DNA of 34,705 nucleotides from Planctomycetota bacterium (GCA_003671195.1 QWPJ01000100.1:1-34705); one strand, 5' to 3'. Shown: positions 25,144 through 33,979, numbered from the stretch's first letter. The notes: generated from the sequence alone by a model not told the origin. A program made the numbers and translations.

Positions 25144-25779
25144 TCACTCCCGACACGCTTGCACGGTGCTCACAGCGTTCTGATGGATCGCTTGCCAATC
25201 CCCCTGCTCGACCAATGCAGCCGAACATAAATTTCCACCAACCCCGACGGCCATCGCACCTGCCCGCAAGTAATCCCCAGCGTTTTTCGCATCGATCCCG
25301 CCCGTGGGCATAAGCTTCAAATAAGGCATCGGGGCGAGCAAATCTTTGATGTAACCCGGACCAAGCCCCCTTGCTGGGAACACCTTGACCATGTCCGCTC
25401 CGCATTCCCAAGCCATCGCGATCTCCGTGGGTGTGTAGGCCCCACACGCGATCGGGACCTTCGCTTCGACGCATCGACCGATAACCTCTGGCTGCATGAT
25501 CGGTGTGACAACAAACTGACAGCCAGCATCCAACACCCATTTGGCTTCCTCAAGATTCCGGACCGAACCGATCCCCAAATAGGCTTGGCCTGTACGAAAA
25601 CTCGAATTCTGGGCGACCAATCGAGACACACAAGCCGGAGCGTTACGGTTCGTGAGCGTCAACTCAATGCAGCGTACCCCCGCTTCCAACAACGTATCCA
25701 CTATGCGGTCGGCTTGGTCCAAACAATCCAGTCGCAAAATAGCCACCAATCGGGACTCGGAGAGGACTTGACTGAACAT
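25144..25779 (-). CDS. eda: KDPG/KHG aldolase family protein
   Basis: A 211-residue class-I aldolase. Glu39 in VRCIELTLTN and the Schiff-base Lys132 in DMVKVFPARGLG match the catalytic pair of the family. GAYTPTEI and MPTGGIDAKNAGDYL bind the phosphate. The enzyme cleaves 2-keto-3-deoxy-6-phosphogluconate or 4-hydroxy-2-oxoglutarate to pyruvate plus an aldehyde. It is directly upstream of bioA and overlaps or abuts it, so cotranscription is likely although the pathways are unrelated. No edd gene is present, so the in vivo substrate may differ from KDPG. Confidence 0.92.
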   Translation of the reverse strand: MFSQVLSESRLVAILRLDCLDQADRIVDTLLEAGVRCIELTLTNRNAPACVSRLVAQNSSFRTGQAYLGIGSVRNLEEAKWVLDAGCQFVVTPIMQPEVIGRCVEAKVPIACGAYTPTEIAMAWECGADMVKVFPARGLGPGYIKDLLAPMPYLKLMPTGGIDAKNAGDYLRAGAMAVGVGGNLCSAALVEQGDWQAIHQNAVSTVQACRE

Positions 25780-25822
25780 ATGCTAGCGATCGCTTCGGTG
25801 GGCTTGGTAAGGGATACTTGTA

Positions 25823-25864
25823 GGGTTTTACTGATTGTAGCGGTTATGCGTACCGATAAAACCC
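25823..25864. promoter_or_regulatory. Inverted repeat in divergent gap
   Basis: GGGTTTTA (25823-25830) and TAAAACCC (25857-25864) face each other between the divergent aldolase and lipoprotein genes. This may be an operator or a chance palindrome. Confidence 0.3.
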
Positions 25865-25920
25865 AGCGACGATCGAATCGTAGATCGCCGAGTTCAAGCT
25901 ATCCAAGACTTCCGGGGGGA

Positions 25921-26811
25921 ATGATGGAATCCTGTGTGCATGCGCCTCGATACGGCGCAATCGTAATTCTACCGTCACTGATCCTTGCGATTCTGTCCCT
26001 CTCGCTCGGCGGTTGCTGTTCGATCGACCTGACGTGCGGATCGGGCGCTTGCTCGAAATCCTGCGGACCGAGCATCGCTCGCGATCCTCTCTTCGATGGA
26101 ACGCTCAAGCACCGCGTCGCTCACAGCGTCCATTCGTGTGCCAACCAAGTCGCTTGCGCAGGCGGTTGCGGTGAAGTCTACTGGGACGAGTCGATCGATG
26201 ACCCGGCCGTGATCGATCGATGCGACCATCATGGACTCGGTGCTGCCTCGTGCGGCTCTTGCAACCCATGGTTCGTCCCGATGTCCAGACTCTGGGGCAC
26301 CCCCTACCGAGCCAGTTGCAGCGAATCGACTTGCTCAAGCGGTTGCAACGATGGCGCTTGCGGCCAATCGACGACCCATGGTCATCATTCCGCATTGGTC
26401 AATCATCTCAGAGGCCACCGAGGATCGCTCGGTTCGGGCCTCGTCGAAGCGATCCCGTCGAGAAAGATCCCAGCTCACGGGAATCATTGCCCTAGCTGCC
26501 AACGGGGCTCTAGCCGATCGGTCCATGGCGAGACGATCTACGAGGGTGAGTCCCATGGCGAATCCTACAGTGATTCCAACGGGGATTCCAACGGGGTGTC
26601 CTACGAAATGGGCCAGACACATTCGAATTCGGCTCCTAGGCAAGTGCCAACGCCCGCTGCGCCCAAGGTGAGCTCAGGCCTCGAATCGGCCGCCCCATCG
26701 AACGCTCAAAACCGCATGCGATTGCACCAACGCGCCGGCCAATCGGATCCCAACGGACGCCTCTCAGCGCAACTGGTCAACGGTCACAAGCGTCTGATTT
26801 CGACCCCGTAG
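25921..26811 (+). CDS. Cys/His-rich probable lipoprotein
   Basis: A 296-residue protein from ATG 25921 (a second ATG follows at once, and GGGGGGA lies just upstream). The frame is open from 25585, but that region overlaps the antisense aldolase gene. A hydrophobic leader ends in the lipobox SLGGC, followed by CCSIDLTCGSGACSKSCG. Cys and His are unusually frequent (CAGGCGEVYWDE, CGSCNPWF, CSESTCSSGCNDGACG). The C-terminal part is rich in Ser, Gly, Asn and Pro. Cys-rich secreted proteins with a CGEVYWDE-like motif seem typical of planctomycete envelopes; a structural or metal-binding role is inference. Confidence 0.8.
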   Translation: MMESCVHAPRYGAIVILPSLILAILSLSLGGCCSIDLTCGSGACSKSCGPSIARDPLFDGTLKHRVAHSVHSCANQVACAGGCGEVYWDESIDDPAVIDRCDHHGLGAASCGSCNPWFVPMSRLWGTPYRASCSESTCSSGCNDGACGQSTTHGHHSALVNHLRGHRGSLGSGLVEAIPSRKIPAHGNHCPSCQRGSSRSVHGETIYEGESHGESYSDSNGDSNGVSYEMGQTHSNSAPRQVPTPAAPKVSSGLESAAPSNAQNRMRLHQRAGQSDPNGRLSAQLVNGHKRLISTP

Positions 26812-26953
26812 CATGGCCCTCCGAGGCCGTGCGTGAACGTGACGTTTCGATCACATTCATCCAGAAACGGGTCGAAGCCCCATTTTACGACCGAGAGGCG
26901 CGACCGGTCTGATCAGAGCCCAAACGCGGCTTCCCTGGGGGCTTGGTTAATTC

Positions 26954-26983
26954 CCTCGCCGTTGGCTACGGGTTAAACGAAAT
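26954..26983 (-). repeat. Dispersed 30-bp repeat, copy 2 (inverted)
   Basis: The reverse complement matches 5216-5245 at 29 of 30 bases. It lies in the 219-base gap between the lipoprotein gene and the GlnE-like gene, just past two convergent stops. The rest of that gap shows nothing notable. Confidence 0.85.
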
Positions 26984-27030
26984 CGCCTGTCTACAATCTA
27001 TAACGCGATGATGGAAAGGGACTCGAAACC

Positions 27031-29700
27031 CTATTTCGACGCGTTCAGAGGCGCACTAGCGATGACCTCCGATCGCCACTGAGCGTAATGTCGCTGGGCC
27101 ACATCCTGAACCGTTCTGCGGTAGTGCTCGCATGACTCGAGGAGTTGCTCTCGGTCTGGTAGCTGCAAAACATAAGCCAACTTGGACAACTCCAACGGGT
27201 CCTTGGGGAGATCATGGCGAAGTTTTGTGTTCATCAAACGCAGGCCACTCTCGACGCTCCTTAGGAAATGATATGCATCGCGCAGCACCAATGCGACCTG
27301 GGGGGAGATCACCCCGCTTTTGCGGAGCGCCTCCAAGCGTTCGACGGTCCCCCGAAGCCACGGGTATTTGGGTTTATGCAGGTGCTTGGCATAAAACGAG
27401 TGAGCCAGGACTTCGACATCGAGGGTTCCTCCCCAACCTCGCTTGATATTCTCAGGCGAGGCCGAAAGCTCCAGCCCACGGCGATACTCGACAAGCGCAA
27501 AGGCGTGCTGCTTGCTCCACTCCTGGCCTTGGAGGAATCGCTCGAAGGTCGATTCGGTCCGTTCCGCATAAGCCGATTCTCCGATCACTCTGGCCGTGTA
27601 GAGATTCATCCGTTGCTCGATCGGCAAATCCGACCGCTCGATGGCTTGGATCAATAGTTCCGGATTCCAAGCCATTGGGGACCCCTGTGTCCCCATCGGC
27701 TGCCAAGCCTTGAGCTCGAACAATCGACCGAATCGAGTCACTCGATTGGCCATTGAAATCAACTTCTGTGCAACCTGCTGAAAAAACACTCCATGGCTTG
27801 CCACCGATGAATCGTAGAGGATCAGCATCGACACATCGCTATGGTAATTGGGCTCTCGACTTGCCAATTTCCCGATCAGCATGACCGCATATTCGACAGG
27901 TGTACCATCCGGGTTTCGAGGTGGAGTATGGTGCGCACCGACGGTGCGATACGCTTGGCTGACCAAGCTCCTGAGACAAACCTCATGCACGTCGGCCAAG
28001 GCCCGATGGATTTCCGTGATGTTCTCTCGGCCGAGAATATCCCGTACACCGATGGCCAGATGCATCGCATTGCGAAAAGAAAGAACCACCGATTCGATCT
28101 GCTGGGTCCCTTTGCACAATGCCCCAAGCGCCGATTCGAAACCTCGGTAATCTGGGATGCGCTCGAGCATGAGCGAATCGAGAAGATCATCGATCATCCC
28201 AGGATTGCTCAAGAGAATCTGCACCAAATAAGGACTCGTGCCACAGAGCCGGATGTACAAGTCCATGAGCAAGGCATGGCTCGAGAACAACTCCCAAAGG
28301 ACCCCTTTGCCTCCGAGGGACTTCCCTGTAGCGACGATGTTTCGCAACGTCAGATCCGGACTTGGTGTCTTTGCAACTCGCTCGACAAGCGAATCGACGA
28401 TCCTCGAAAAATGGAATCGGCAATTCCTCGACGAAAGGGCCGCAATCTGCTCCTGGGCACACTCCTCGAGCATCTGCTGGGCACTTAACGGCAAAGACAA
28501 TTCCGTCCAAGTACCACCCTGTGCCGACAAGTCGTTTGCTCCCGTTGGAAAGGGACAAGGCAAAAGGATCGACTGGGCTAGCCGAGACTCGATCGGTCTA
28601 GAACCAAAGGCTTGCTCAAACCATCGCGAAGCCAAATCGGGATCGAGCCAAACTTGTACTTCCCGACGACTTGCCTTTTCAAACGCCTCTTGGAGCGCCG
28701 ACAAAAAAGCGTCCTGCAATGGAACGGACTTTGCCGTGCCCCTCGATGGGGACAATCCGCTGCGAATCGCTATACGGACGATCGAATCGATCGCGATCAA
28801 GCCTTCGAGTGCGCCCGATGGAGAACCATCGGCACCTCGAAGCTTGCCGAGCCCCGCGCCGAAATAACCGGCCAAATACTCCACATCGACCTGGGTGCGA
28901 AACGATGGGAACAGAATCGATTTCGATTCCCGCAAAAACCGCTCGCACAACCCAAGATCCCCCCCTGCCTGTTTGGCATCGAGCAGCATCGGAGCGTGCA
29001 AGGCCGTTGAATGCGATGGCAACGCATCGAGCAAACTTCGCCAATGACTTACCCTGCGTGAAAAAGTTTCAATGCTTGGGATCTGACAAGGCCAACTCAA
29101 GGCGACGGATCCGTCGGTGATCGATTCGATCCATTGGCAAAGCCGATCGATCTGCCTTTCGGCTGCCTGCTCCAAAGGCCCCTGAGATATCCACCGAGTG
29201 GCGGATCGCTCCGTGTCAGAACGCTCAGAGCTGTTGACCTCGCCGTTGAACTCCTTGGCCTGTTGATAGATCGCCAGCACCGGCCAATGGCTATCGGGGA
29301 ACATCTGCCCACTTGCGAATTCTCGCAAAGCCAGCACTCCGATGCAGACGTCTTGCTTTGCAGGAACTGCGAAAACCCGATCGCATGCACGGCGCAAGAC
29401 TGTCCTTGCCGTATCGCTCAGACAAGCCCGATAGGCCGGACCTCCAAGCTCCTGGCGATGGTTGGCCAGGGTGTGCCTGAGACGCTCTCGGTGGTAATAG
29501 CGACGAAGCACCCCAAGGGCCACTGTATCCTCCTGGGCCCCTAGGAGCTCACGTTCAAGCTCCACATGTGCTTGGGCAGTCGGATCGTCCGCAGTCTCGA
29601 TGCTCGTGATCCAAGCCAACGCCTCGGGATCGACGTCGAGCCAATCGATCGGCCTTTCGGTGCAATCCTGCGGAGAACGGTTCGCGTCAGATTGGTTCAA
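27031..29700 (-). CDS. GlnE-like protein (glutamine synthetase adenylyltransferase homologue) with degenerate active sites
   Basis: An 889-residue protein with the two-domain layout of GlnE. Landmarks are AGGDLGLCERFL (~246-256), the central helical region (LLSNPGMIDDLLDSL ~497-510), SREPNYHSDVSMLILYD (~614-630) and NIKRGWGGTLDVEVLAHSFY (~751-770). In active GlnE each nucleotidyltransferase domain carries GKLGGxE...SDxDL. Here the first reads GVLALREFASGQMFPDSHWP (~121-140) and the second GKLASREPNYHSDVSMLI, with the second Asp replaced by Ser. The downstream DLRLRPSG-type motif is LKAWQPMG. Catalysis is therefore doubtful in both halves, yet the frame is intact. It starts with TTG overlapping the scpA stop (TTGA), which implies translational coupling. 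No glnA or glnB is in the window. Confidence 0.85.
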   Translation of the reverse strand: MNQSDANRSPQDCTERPIDWLDVDPEALAWITSIETADDPTAQAHVELERELLGAQEDTVALGVLRRYYHRERLRHTLANHRQELGGPAYRACLSDTARTVLRRACDRVFAVPAKQDVCIGVLALREFASGQMFPDSHWPVLAIYQQAKEFNGEVNSSERSDTERSATRWISQGPLEQAAERQIDRLCQWIESITDGSVALSWPCQIPSIETFSRRVSHWRSLLDALPSHSTALHAPMLLDAKQAGGDLGLCERFLRESKSILFPSFRTQVDVEYLAGYFGAGLGKLRGADGSPSGALEGLIAIDSIVRIAIRSGLSPSRGTAKSVPLQDAFLSALQEAFEKASRREVQVWLDPDLASRWFEQAFGSRPIESRLAQSILLPCPFPTGANDLSAQGGTWTELSLPLSAQQMLEECAQEQIAALSSRNCRFHFSRIVDSLVERVAKTPSPDLTLRNIVATGKSLGGKGVLWELFSSHALLMDLYIRLCGTSPYLVQILLSNPGMIDDLLDSLMLERIPDYRGFESALGALCKGTQQIESVVLSFRNAMHLAIGVRDILGRENITEIHRALADVHEVCLRSLVSQAYRTVGAHHTPPRNPDGTPVEYAVMLIGKLASREPNYHSDVSMLILYDSSVASHGVFFQQVAQKLISMANRVTRFGRLFELKAWQPMGTQGSPMAWNPELLIQAIERSDLPIEQRMNLYTARVIGESAYAERTESTFERFLQGQEWSKQHAFALVEYRRGLELSASPENIKRGWGGTLDVEVLAHSFYAKHLHKPKYPWLRGTVERLEALRKSGVISPQVALVLRDAYHFLRSVESGLRLMNTKLRHDLPKDPLELSKLAYVLQLPDREQLLESCEHYRRTVQDVAQRHYAQWRSEVIASAPLNASK

Positions 29701-30491
29701 GGTGTGTTTTGGCGTCGATCAAGATCGGGATCGGTCGGGAACAAAATCGCTTCGGAAAACTCCTCACCCCGACAGAGCACCAACGCTCCGTCGGTGCCCA
29801 TCTGGACGGCTTGGACCCCATGATACCTTGTGAGCTCCAACGTGGCTAGAAAGGTAGCGATCAAAGCGCTTTTATGCATACCCGGCTCGAAAAAGTCCTG
29901 CAATTCCAGAGGCTCGCCCGCCACAAGCTGCTTGTGGATCCGCTGCATGTAGACCTGGATCGGTGTGTTATCGTAGGTGATCTCCTGCGTGGGTGACTTG
30001 TACCTGGCCTTGAGAATCCGGCCAAAAGCGCTGACCAAGTCCCAGACCTCGATGCGGGCGATCGACAACTCCGAATCCGGTGTCCGACGCCGCGGCTCGT
30101 GCGTCTGGAGCCGCCCATAACGAAGCTGCCATTGACGGCTCTGCTCGTCGAGCACACTGGCCAAATCCCGGAAGCGTTTGTACTGAACCAAGCGCTCGAT
30201 CAGATGGCCCGAGGACTCGTTGGGATCTACGAGTTGCTCTTGGGCACTCTCCGAGGCGCTCTGGGGCAAGACCTCAATGGTCTTGGCCTCCATCAATTGG
30301 CTCATCACATCGATAAACTCGCTGACCTCCTCGAGATCCAACTCCGCCAAAACCTCGACGAATTCGCAGTACTGCTTGGCGATCCTCGCAAGGGGAATCG
30401 ACTCGATGTCGAGCTCCTCGCGCCGGACCAAATACAGCAGCAAATCCATCGGTCCGAAATAGCAGGGCAAGTCCACATCGAAGACGACCAT
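29697..30491 (-). CDS. scpA: Segregation and condensation protein A
   Basis: A 264-residue ScpA kleisin. The N-terminal DLPCYFGPMDLLLYLVRREE and LDIESIPLARIAKQYCEFVE are the typical Smc-head-binding region, and a C-terminal winged-helix segment ends near LTRYHGVQAVQ. It bridges the Smc heads together with ScpB; smc and scpB are elsewhere. The minus-strand leader is a short tandem array that supplies several AAAGGG ribosome-like sites, the nearest about 10 bases before the ATG. The stop overlaps the GlnE-like start by 4 bases. Confidence 0.93.
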   Translation of the reverse strand: MVVFDVDLPCYFGPMDLLLYLVRREELDIESIPLARIAKQYCEFVEVLAELDLEEVSEFIDVMSQLMEAKTIEVLPQSASESAQEQLVDPNESSGHLIERLVQYKRFRDLASVLDEQSRQWQLRYGRLQTHEPRRRTPDSELSIARIEVWDLVSAFGRILKARYKSPTQEITYDNTPIQVYMQRIHKQLVAGEPLELQDFFEPGMHKSALIATFLATLELTRYHGVQAVQMGTDGALVLCRGEEFSEAILFPTDPDLDRRQNTP

Positions 30492-30498
30492 TGAGCAG

Positions 30499-30548
30499 AT
30501 GACCCTTTGCTGACCCTTTGCAGCTGACCCTTTGCAGAGGACCCTTTA
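30499..30548 (-). repeat. AAAGGGTCA-type tandem array before scpA
   Basis: GACCCTTTGC occurs three times, plus a fourth GACCCTTTAT, with 12-15-base spacing. It lies between the end of the barrel-protein gene and the scpA start, and the last unit overlaps the 3' end of the barrel gene. On the transcribed strand each unit presents AAAGGGTC. Confidence 0.75.
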
Positions 30549-31964
30549 TCGGGTGATCCCGGCAGAGAACTGGAAGACTTGACGTTCGTCGGTATCGGCA
30601 TAAGCCACTGGCACCGAGAAATCGAACGCCAAGGGAGCCGGTCCCAAGGCCGGTACAGCGATGCGAAACCCCAGACCAGGCGCGACTCGGAAGTTTTTCC
30701 AATCGATATTGATATCCCTTTCGATCGTTCCATAGTCGACAAAGGCCACCATCCGCAGCATGTCGTCGGCAGTGATCGGAAACATGTACTCGAAGGTGCC
30801 AAGAAACTGAAACCGACCCCCGACCCGCACGTCATCCTCTGCAGGTCCAGCCCCTCGAAACTGGAATCCTCGCAAGGTCGAAAAACCCCCAGCAAAAAAG
30901 TTCTCGAAGATAGGTTGGTCCGCTCCTGCGAATCCAGTGCGAATCGCCGAAGTGAAGGTGTGACGCCCAGATCCGTCGGCGCGCTCACGAACCAAAAAGT
31001 ACTTGCTGAAGTTGATTTGACCCCGAGGGAAATCGAACTCTCCAAAGACTTGGTCGTAGATCAACTCGAGCAAATGCCCTTCGGTCGGCAAAAACGGGCT
31101 GTCTCGCGTATTGTGCGCCAGTCGAAATCGAGCCGTGTACAAGTCATTGCTTCCCAGCGTCCGTTCCAAGTCTTCGACCCCACGAACTCGGGGATTGAAC
31201 ATCTTGACGTCTTCACCTCGCAACTCGGTCGATACCGACAAGTCCGGAGTGATGTCATAGCCCAAGGCGACTCGGCCTCCGAGGCGTTGCTCGGACCAAT
31301 CGCGATAAAAACGGGTGAAGTAAAAGCCACCGACGGAAAGACTAAACGGCGAGTATCCGAAGAGATTCGGTTCGGTCCAATTCATCGTATAACGCTGGAC
31401 CTGGTTGCCAGGCATCAGTTCGAGCCGGAAGTTTTGCCCGGCTCCGCGAAAAGCTCCATTGAACATGTCACTCGGACGGCCAGGGAGACGAAACAGGTCG
31501 AAGTTTCGCTCTTCGATCACAAGCTGCCCGGCGACCCCCAAGTCGCTGTTGACCGACCCTCCGAACGACACGCGTCCGGTCTGCCCTTCCGATACGTACA
31601 CGTCGATCGGAGCGTTTCGGACCGTCGGATCGTATCCAAAGGGTGGGGCTCCGGTGGCCCCCAAACTCGGGTCGATGGCCCAAGGCTGATTCAGCGGGGG
31701 CATCGGTTGGTTCATCGGTCCGGGAATCATTGGCGACTGGGCGGGAGCTTGCATGCCTGGCTGCGGATACCCCGGCGGAGTCGCAGGCGGATAGTTCGGC
31801 GGATAGTTTGGCGGATAAGCACCAGGGTTGCCCGTAGGGGGTGGCAATGGCGATCCCCCGAACTGGGCAACGGCCAGCGCCGTTTGCATCAAACAGATGC
31901 AAACACCCGCGACCATCCGCGCGGCGAGTCTTGAGCGATCTTTGATTTTGGTCGTTTGCATCAT
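30546..31964 (-). CDS. Omp85/BamA-like outer-membrane barrel protein lacking upstream POTRA domains
   Basis: A 472-residue protein from ATG 31964. The frame opens at 32003, directly after the POTRA gene's TAG, but a signal peptide (MVAGVCICLMQTALAVAQ) fits the later start better. A Pro/Asn/Gly/Gln-rich linker (YPPNYPPNYPPATPPGYP) follows. The folded part begins APIDVYVSEGQTGRVSFGG, which in BamA is the last strand of POTRA5 leading into the barrel. EERNFDLFRLPGR and the loop-6 motif STLRGFQFRGAGP mark the 16-strand Omp85 barrel. The protein ends FQFSAGITR, so it lacks the C-terminal aromatic of the usual beta-signal. It probably acts with the adjacent POTRA protein in outer-membrane protein insertion. 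Confidence 0.88.
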   Translation of the reverse strand: MMQTTKIKDRSRLAARMVAGVCICLMQTALAVAQFGGSPLPPPTGNPGAYPPNYPPNYPPATPPGYPQPGMQAPAQSPMIPGPMNQPMPPLNQPWAIDPSLGATGAPPFGYDPTVRNAPIDVYVSEGQTGRVSFGGSVNSDLGVAGQLVIEERNFDLFRLPGRPSDMFNGAFRGAGQNFRLELMPGNQVQRYTMNWTEPNLFGYSPFSLSVGGFYFTRFYRDWSEQRLGGRVALGYDITPDLSVSTELRGEDVKMFNPRVRGVEDLERTLGSNDLYTARFRLAHNTRDSPFLPTEGHLLELIYDQVFGEFDFPRGQINFSKYFLVRERADGSGRHTFTSAIRTGFAGADQPIFENFFAGGFSTLRGFQFRGAGPAEDDVRVGGRFQFLGTFEYMFPITADDMLRMVAFVDYGTIERDINIDWKNFRVAPGLGFRIAVPALGPAPLAFDFSVPVAYADTDERQVFQFSAGITR

Positions 31965-32003
31965 GCGTTGGCTCGTGTGGATCCTTTGGATGGTCCAGGG
32001 CAT

Positions 32004-33440
32004 CTACGGCGTTGGGGAACGGTCGGACTCGACTGGGCTGACCTCGATGCGAGGGACTTCGCCTCGCGAGGGATCGGTATTGAATATCGTTGAAAACACC
32101 AGTCGCCTGCGACCGGCATCCAACTCCCGTTTGTCGATAACCTCTCCGGGCCTGAGATTTCGCAAAGGCTGCAGGACCACATGACGACGGGTAAAATCTC
32201 CGTCGATATGCACACGGATGTCGCTGGCGCGATAGACATCCCCTTCCTTGACTTTGTAGACGATGTCGACCATCCGTTTGTCCGGCTGGTAGACCACCTC
32301 CCCCTCGACCTCGCAGTAGATGTGGCCTTGAGCCCCATAGACATCCAAAAGAAACCGTTCGTCTTGAAGTTTCTTGGTCAAAAGAAATGGCTCTTGGGAC
32401 TTGAGCTTCATGCTCGGCAAGAGTTCCTCAGCGTTGTAGCGTTCGGTCCCGGCGATCGAAACGGAGGCCACACCGTAGCGATCCCCTTCATAAATCACAA
32501 ACGCCACGTCGACGAAATCTCCCTCGGAGTTGTAGCTCTTTTGATAATCGACTTTGGCGTCGAAGTACCCCAAGGCGCGGTAGTAGCCCAGAAGCGTTTC
32601 GCGATCCTCGTCAAGCTTCAGATCCGAGCAGATATTGCCGACGTATCTGGTCACGCCGCTTCGAGCATCGCGGCTTTTGATTCGTGCCTTGAGAAGCTCG
32701 CTGCTGAACTCGTTGTTGCCGAAAAACTGGATGGAATTGACTCGCTCAACAGGCCCCTCGTTGATCAGAAAATGGACGTCGCGATCCCCGGTCCTGAGCC
32801 CCTTGGCCACCTGGATGTCGACTTGGTTCATCCCCTTGTCCTTGTAAAGCTCGACCAAACGACCTTTGGCCGAATTGACCGAAATGGGGTCCAGTGCGTC
32901 CCCTTTGCTCAGCATCGCATGCTTTTTCAAAGGGCCTTCGTTCATGCGCTCGTTGCCCAGAAACTCCACCGATCGGATGATCGGACGCTCCGATACGATC
33001 AAACGCAGTCGAATCCCCTCGGGGGTCTCATCGATGTAGGAGTCGATTTTTCGGAACAAATTCGTCCGGTACAAAGCACCCATGTCCCGGTTGAAGGTTT
33101 CCTTGTCGAACGGGCGGTCCTCCCGCGATTGCATCTGAGAAAGGATAAAACTATCCGAGACGGTTTGGTTGCCCTCGATCCCCACGGCGAGAATCGACTT
33201 GCCGTTGTGGACTTCTCGGTCGGCGATCCCGCCTGCCTCGTAGAGCCGTTCGCGAAAAGAGGGCTCGCTGAAGGCCGGCATCCCCCCGGCTGGCCCGCTG
33301 CCGGGCCCTTGGCACCAACCGATACTCGCTGTCGAAACCAGCAGCCCAAAGGCCAGCCCTGAGCCAAAACCCGAGCCAAAACCCAAGCCCAGTCCCCTGA
33401 ATGCGGTGAAGCGCTCCGAAAAGTGCCGTGTATAGTTCAT
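32004..33440 (-). CDS. POTRA-repeat protein, periplasmic half of a split BamA-like system
   Basis: A 478-residue protein from ATG 33440, chosen because a leader follows (AFGLLVSTASIGWCQG); the frame is open to an ATG at 33551, so a longer form is possible. POTRA repeats are visible: ILAVGIEGNQTVSDSFILSQ, RSVEFLGNERMNEG, NSIQFFGNNEFSSELL, YGVASVSIAGTERYNAEELL and a final YRASDIRVHIDGDFTRRHVV region. The chain ends RRRLVFSTIFNTDPSRGEVP and a short tail, that is, inside the last POTRA before its final strand, and there is no barrel. The TAG stop (32004-32006) is followed at once by an ATG of the barrel gene in the same frame. It is inferred to dock on the barrel protein. Confidence 0.88.
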   Translation of the reverse strand: MNYTRHFSERFTAFRGLGLGFGSGFGSGLAFGLLVSTASIGWCQGPGSGPAGGMPAFSEPSFRERLYEAGGIADREVHNGKSILAVGIEGNQTVSDSFILSQMQSREDRPFDKETFNRDMGALYRTNLFRKIDSYIDETPEGIRLRLIVSERPIIRSVEFLGNERMNEGPLKKHAMLSKGDALDPISVNSAKGRLVELYKDKGMNQVDIQVAKGLRTGDRDVHFLINEGPVERVNSIQFFGNNEFSSELLKARIKSRDARSGVTRYVGNICSDLKLDEDRETLLGYYRALGYFDAKVDYQKSYNSEGDFVDVAFVIYEGDRYGVASVSIAGTERYNAEELLPSMKLKSQEPFLLTKKLQDERFLLDVYGAQGHIYCEVEGEVVYQPDKRMVDIVYKVKEGDVYRASDIRVHIDGDFTRRHVVLQPLRNLRPGEVIDKRELDAGRRRLVFSTIFNTDPSRGEVPRIEVSPVESDRSPTP

Positions 33441-33666
33441 GGGGTGGCGGGCAAGCGGAAGGACGTTCCAATCCAACGTTTTCTTGAGCATTTTCTTGAC
33501 CAAGGTCTTGACCCTTCGTGGAGAATCTCGGGCAATCTCAGCGACTGCCATTGGGTGGTCCGGCGCGAGGTGCTAAGTCGATTCCTGAGCCGAACTGCCC
33601 GCAGTAGATAGCAAGTCCCGACCGTCGGCATCAAGATCGAAACGCCCCGGGCCGCCCGAGGTTGCC

Positions 33667-33695
33667 TTGACAATCCAAAGCCGATTCGATAATTT
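33667..33695 (+). promoter_or_regulatory. Sigma-70-type promoter of tRNA-Ala
   Basis: TTGACA (33667-33672), 17-base spacer, TAATTT (33690-33695). A perfect -35 with ideal spacing. The tRNA starts about 70 bases downstream of the expected start site. Confidence 0.75.
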
Positions 33696-33772
33696 TTGGC
33701 TAATCGGAACGGGGTGAACCTGGGCCGCTACTCTTGAAGGTCTGACGGGATCTATCAGAGGCCCAAAATTTC

Positions 33773-33845
<73 letters not shown>

Positions 33846-33848
33846 CTT

Positions 33849-33884
33849 AAAGTCACTTTGCAAACTTTGCAAAGTGACTTTTTT
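33849..33884 (+). terminator. Intrinsic terminator of tRNA-Ala
   Basis: A perfect 16-bp stem (AAAGTCACTTTGCAAA at 33849-33864 and its complement at 33866-33881) around a single C, followed by a T-run. It begins 4 bases after the tRNA. Confidence 0.93.
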
Positions 33885-33979
33885 GTTGGAGTTACGCCAA
33901 AAATCACGGGTTTCCGGTAAAACCGCCCTCTGACGCTCTTTTTCGTCCTATGGCGTTGATACCCGTTCGACGTTCTTGG

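Noticed and set aside
30579..31934. 451-codon + strand open frame opposite the Omp85 barrel gene
   Set aside because: Antisense shadow produced by codon bias; the minus strand carries the conserved barrel motifs.
32181..33362. 393-codon + strand open frame opposite the POTRA gene
   Set aside because: Antisense shadow; the POTRA repeats on the minus strand are convincing.
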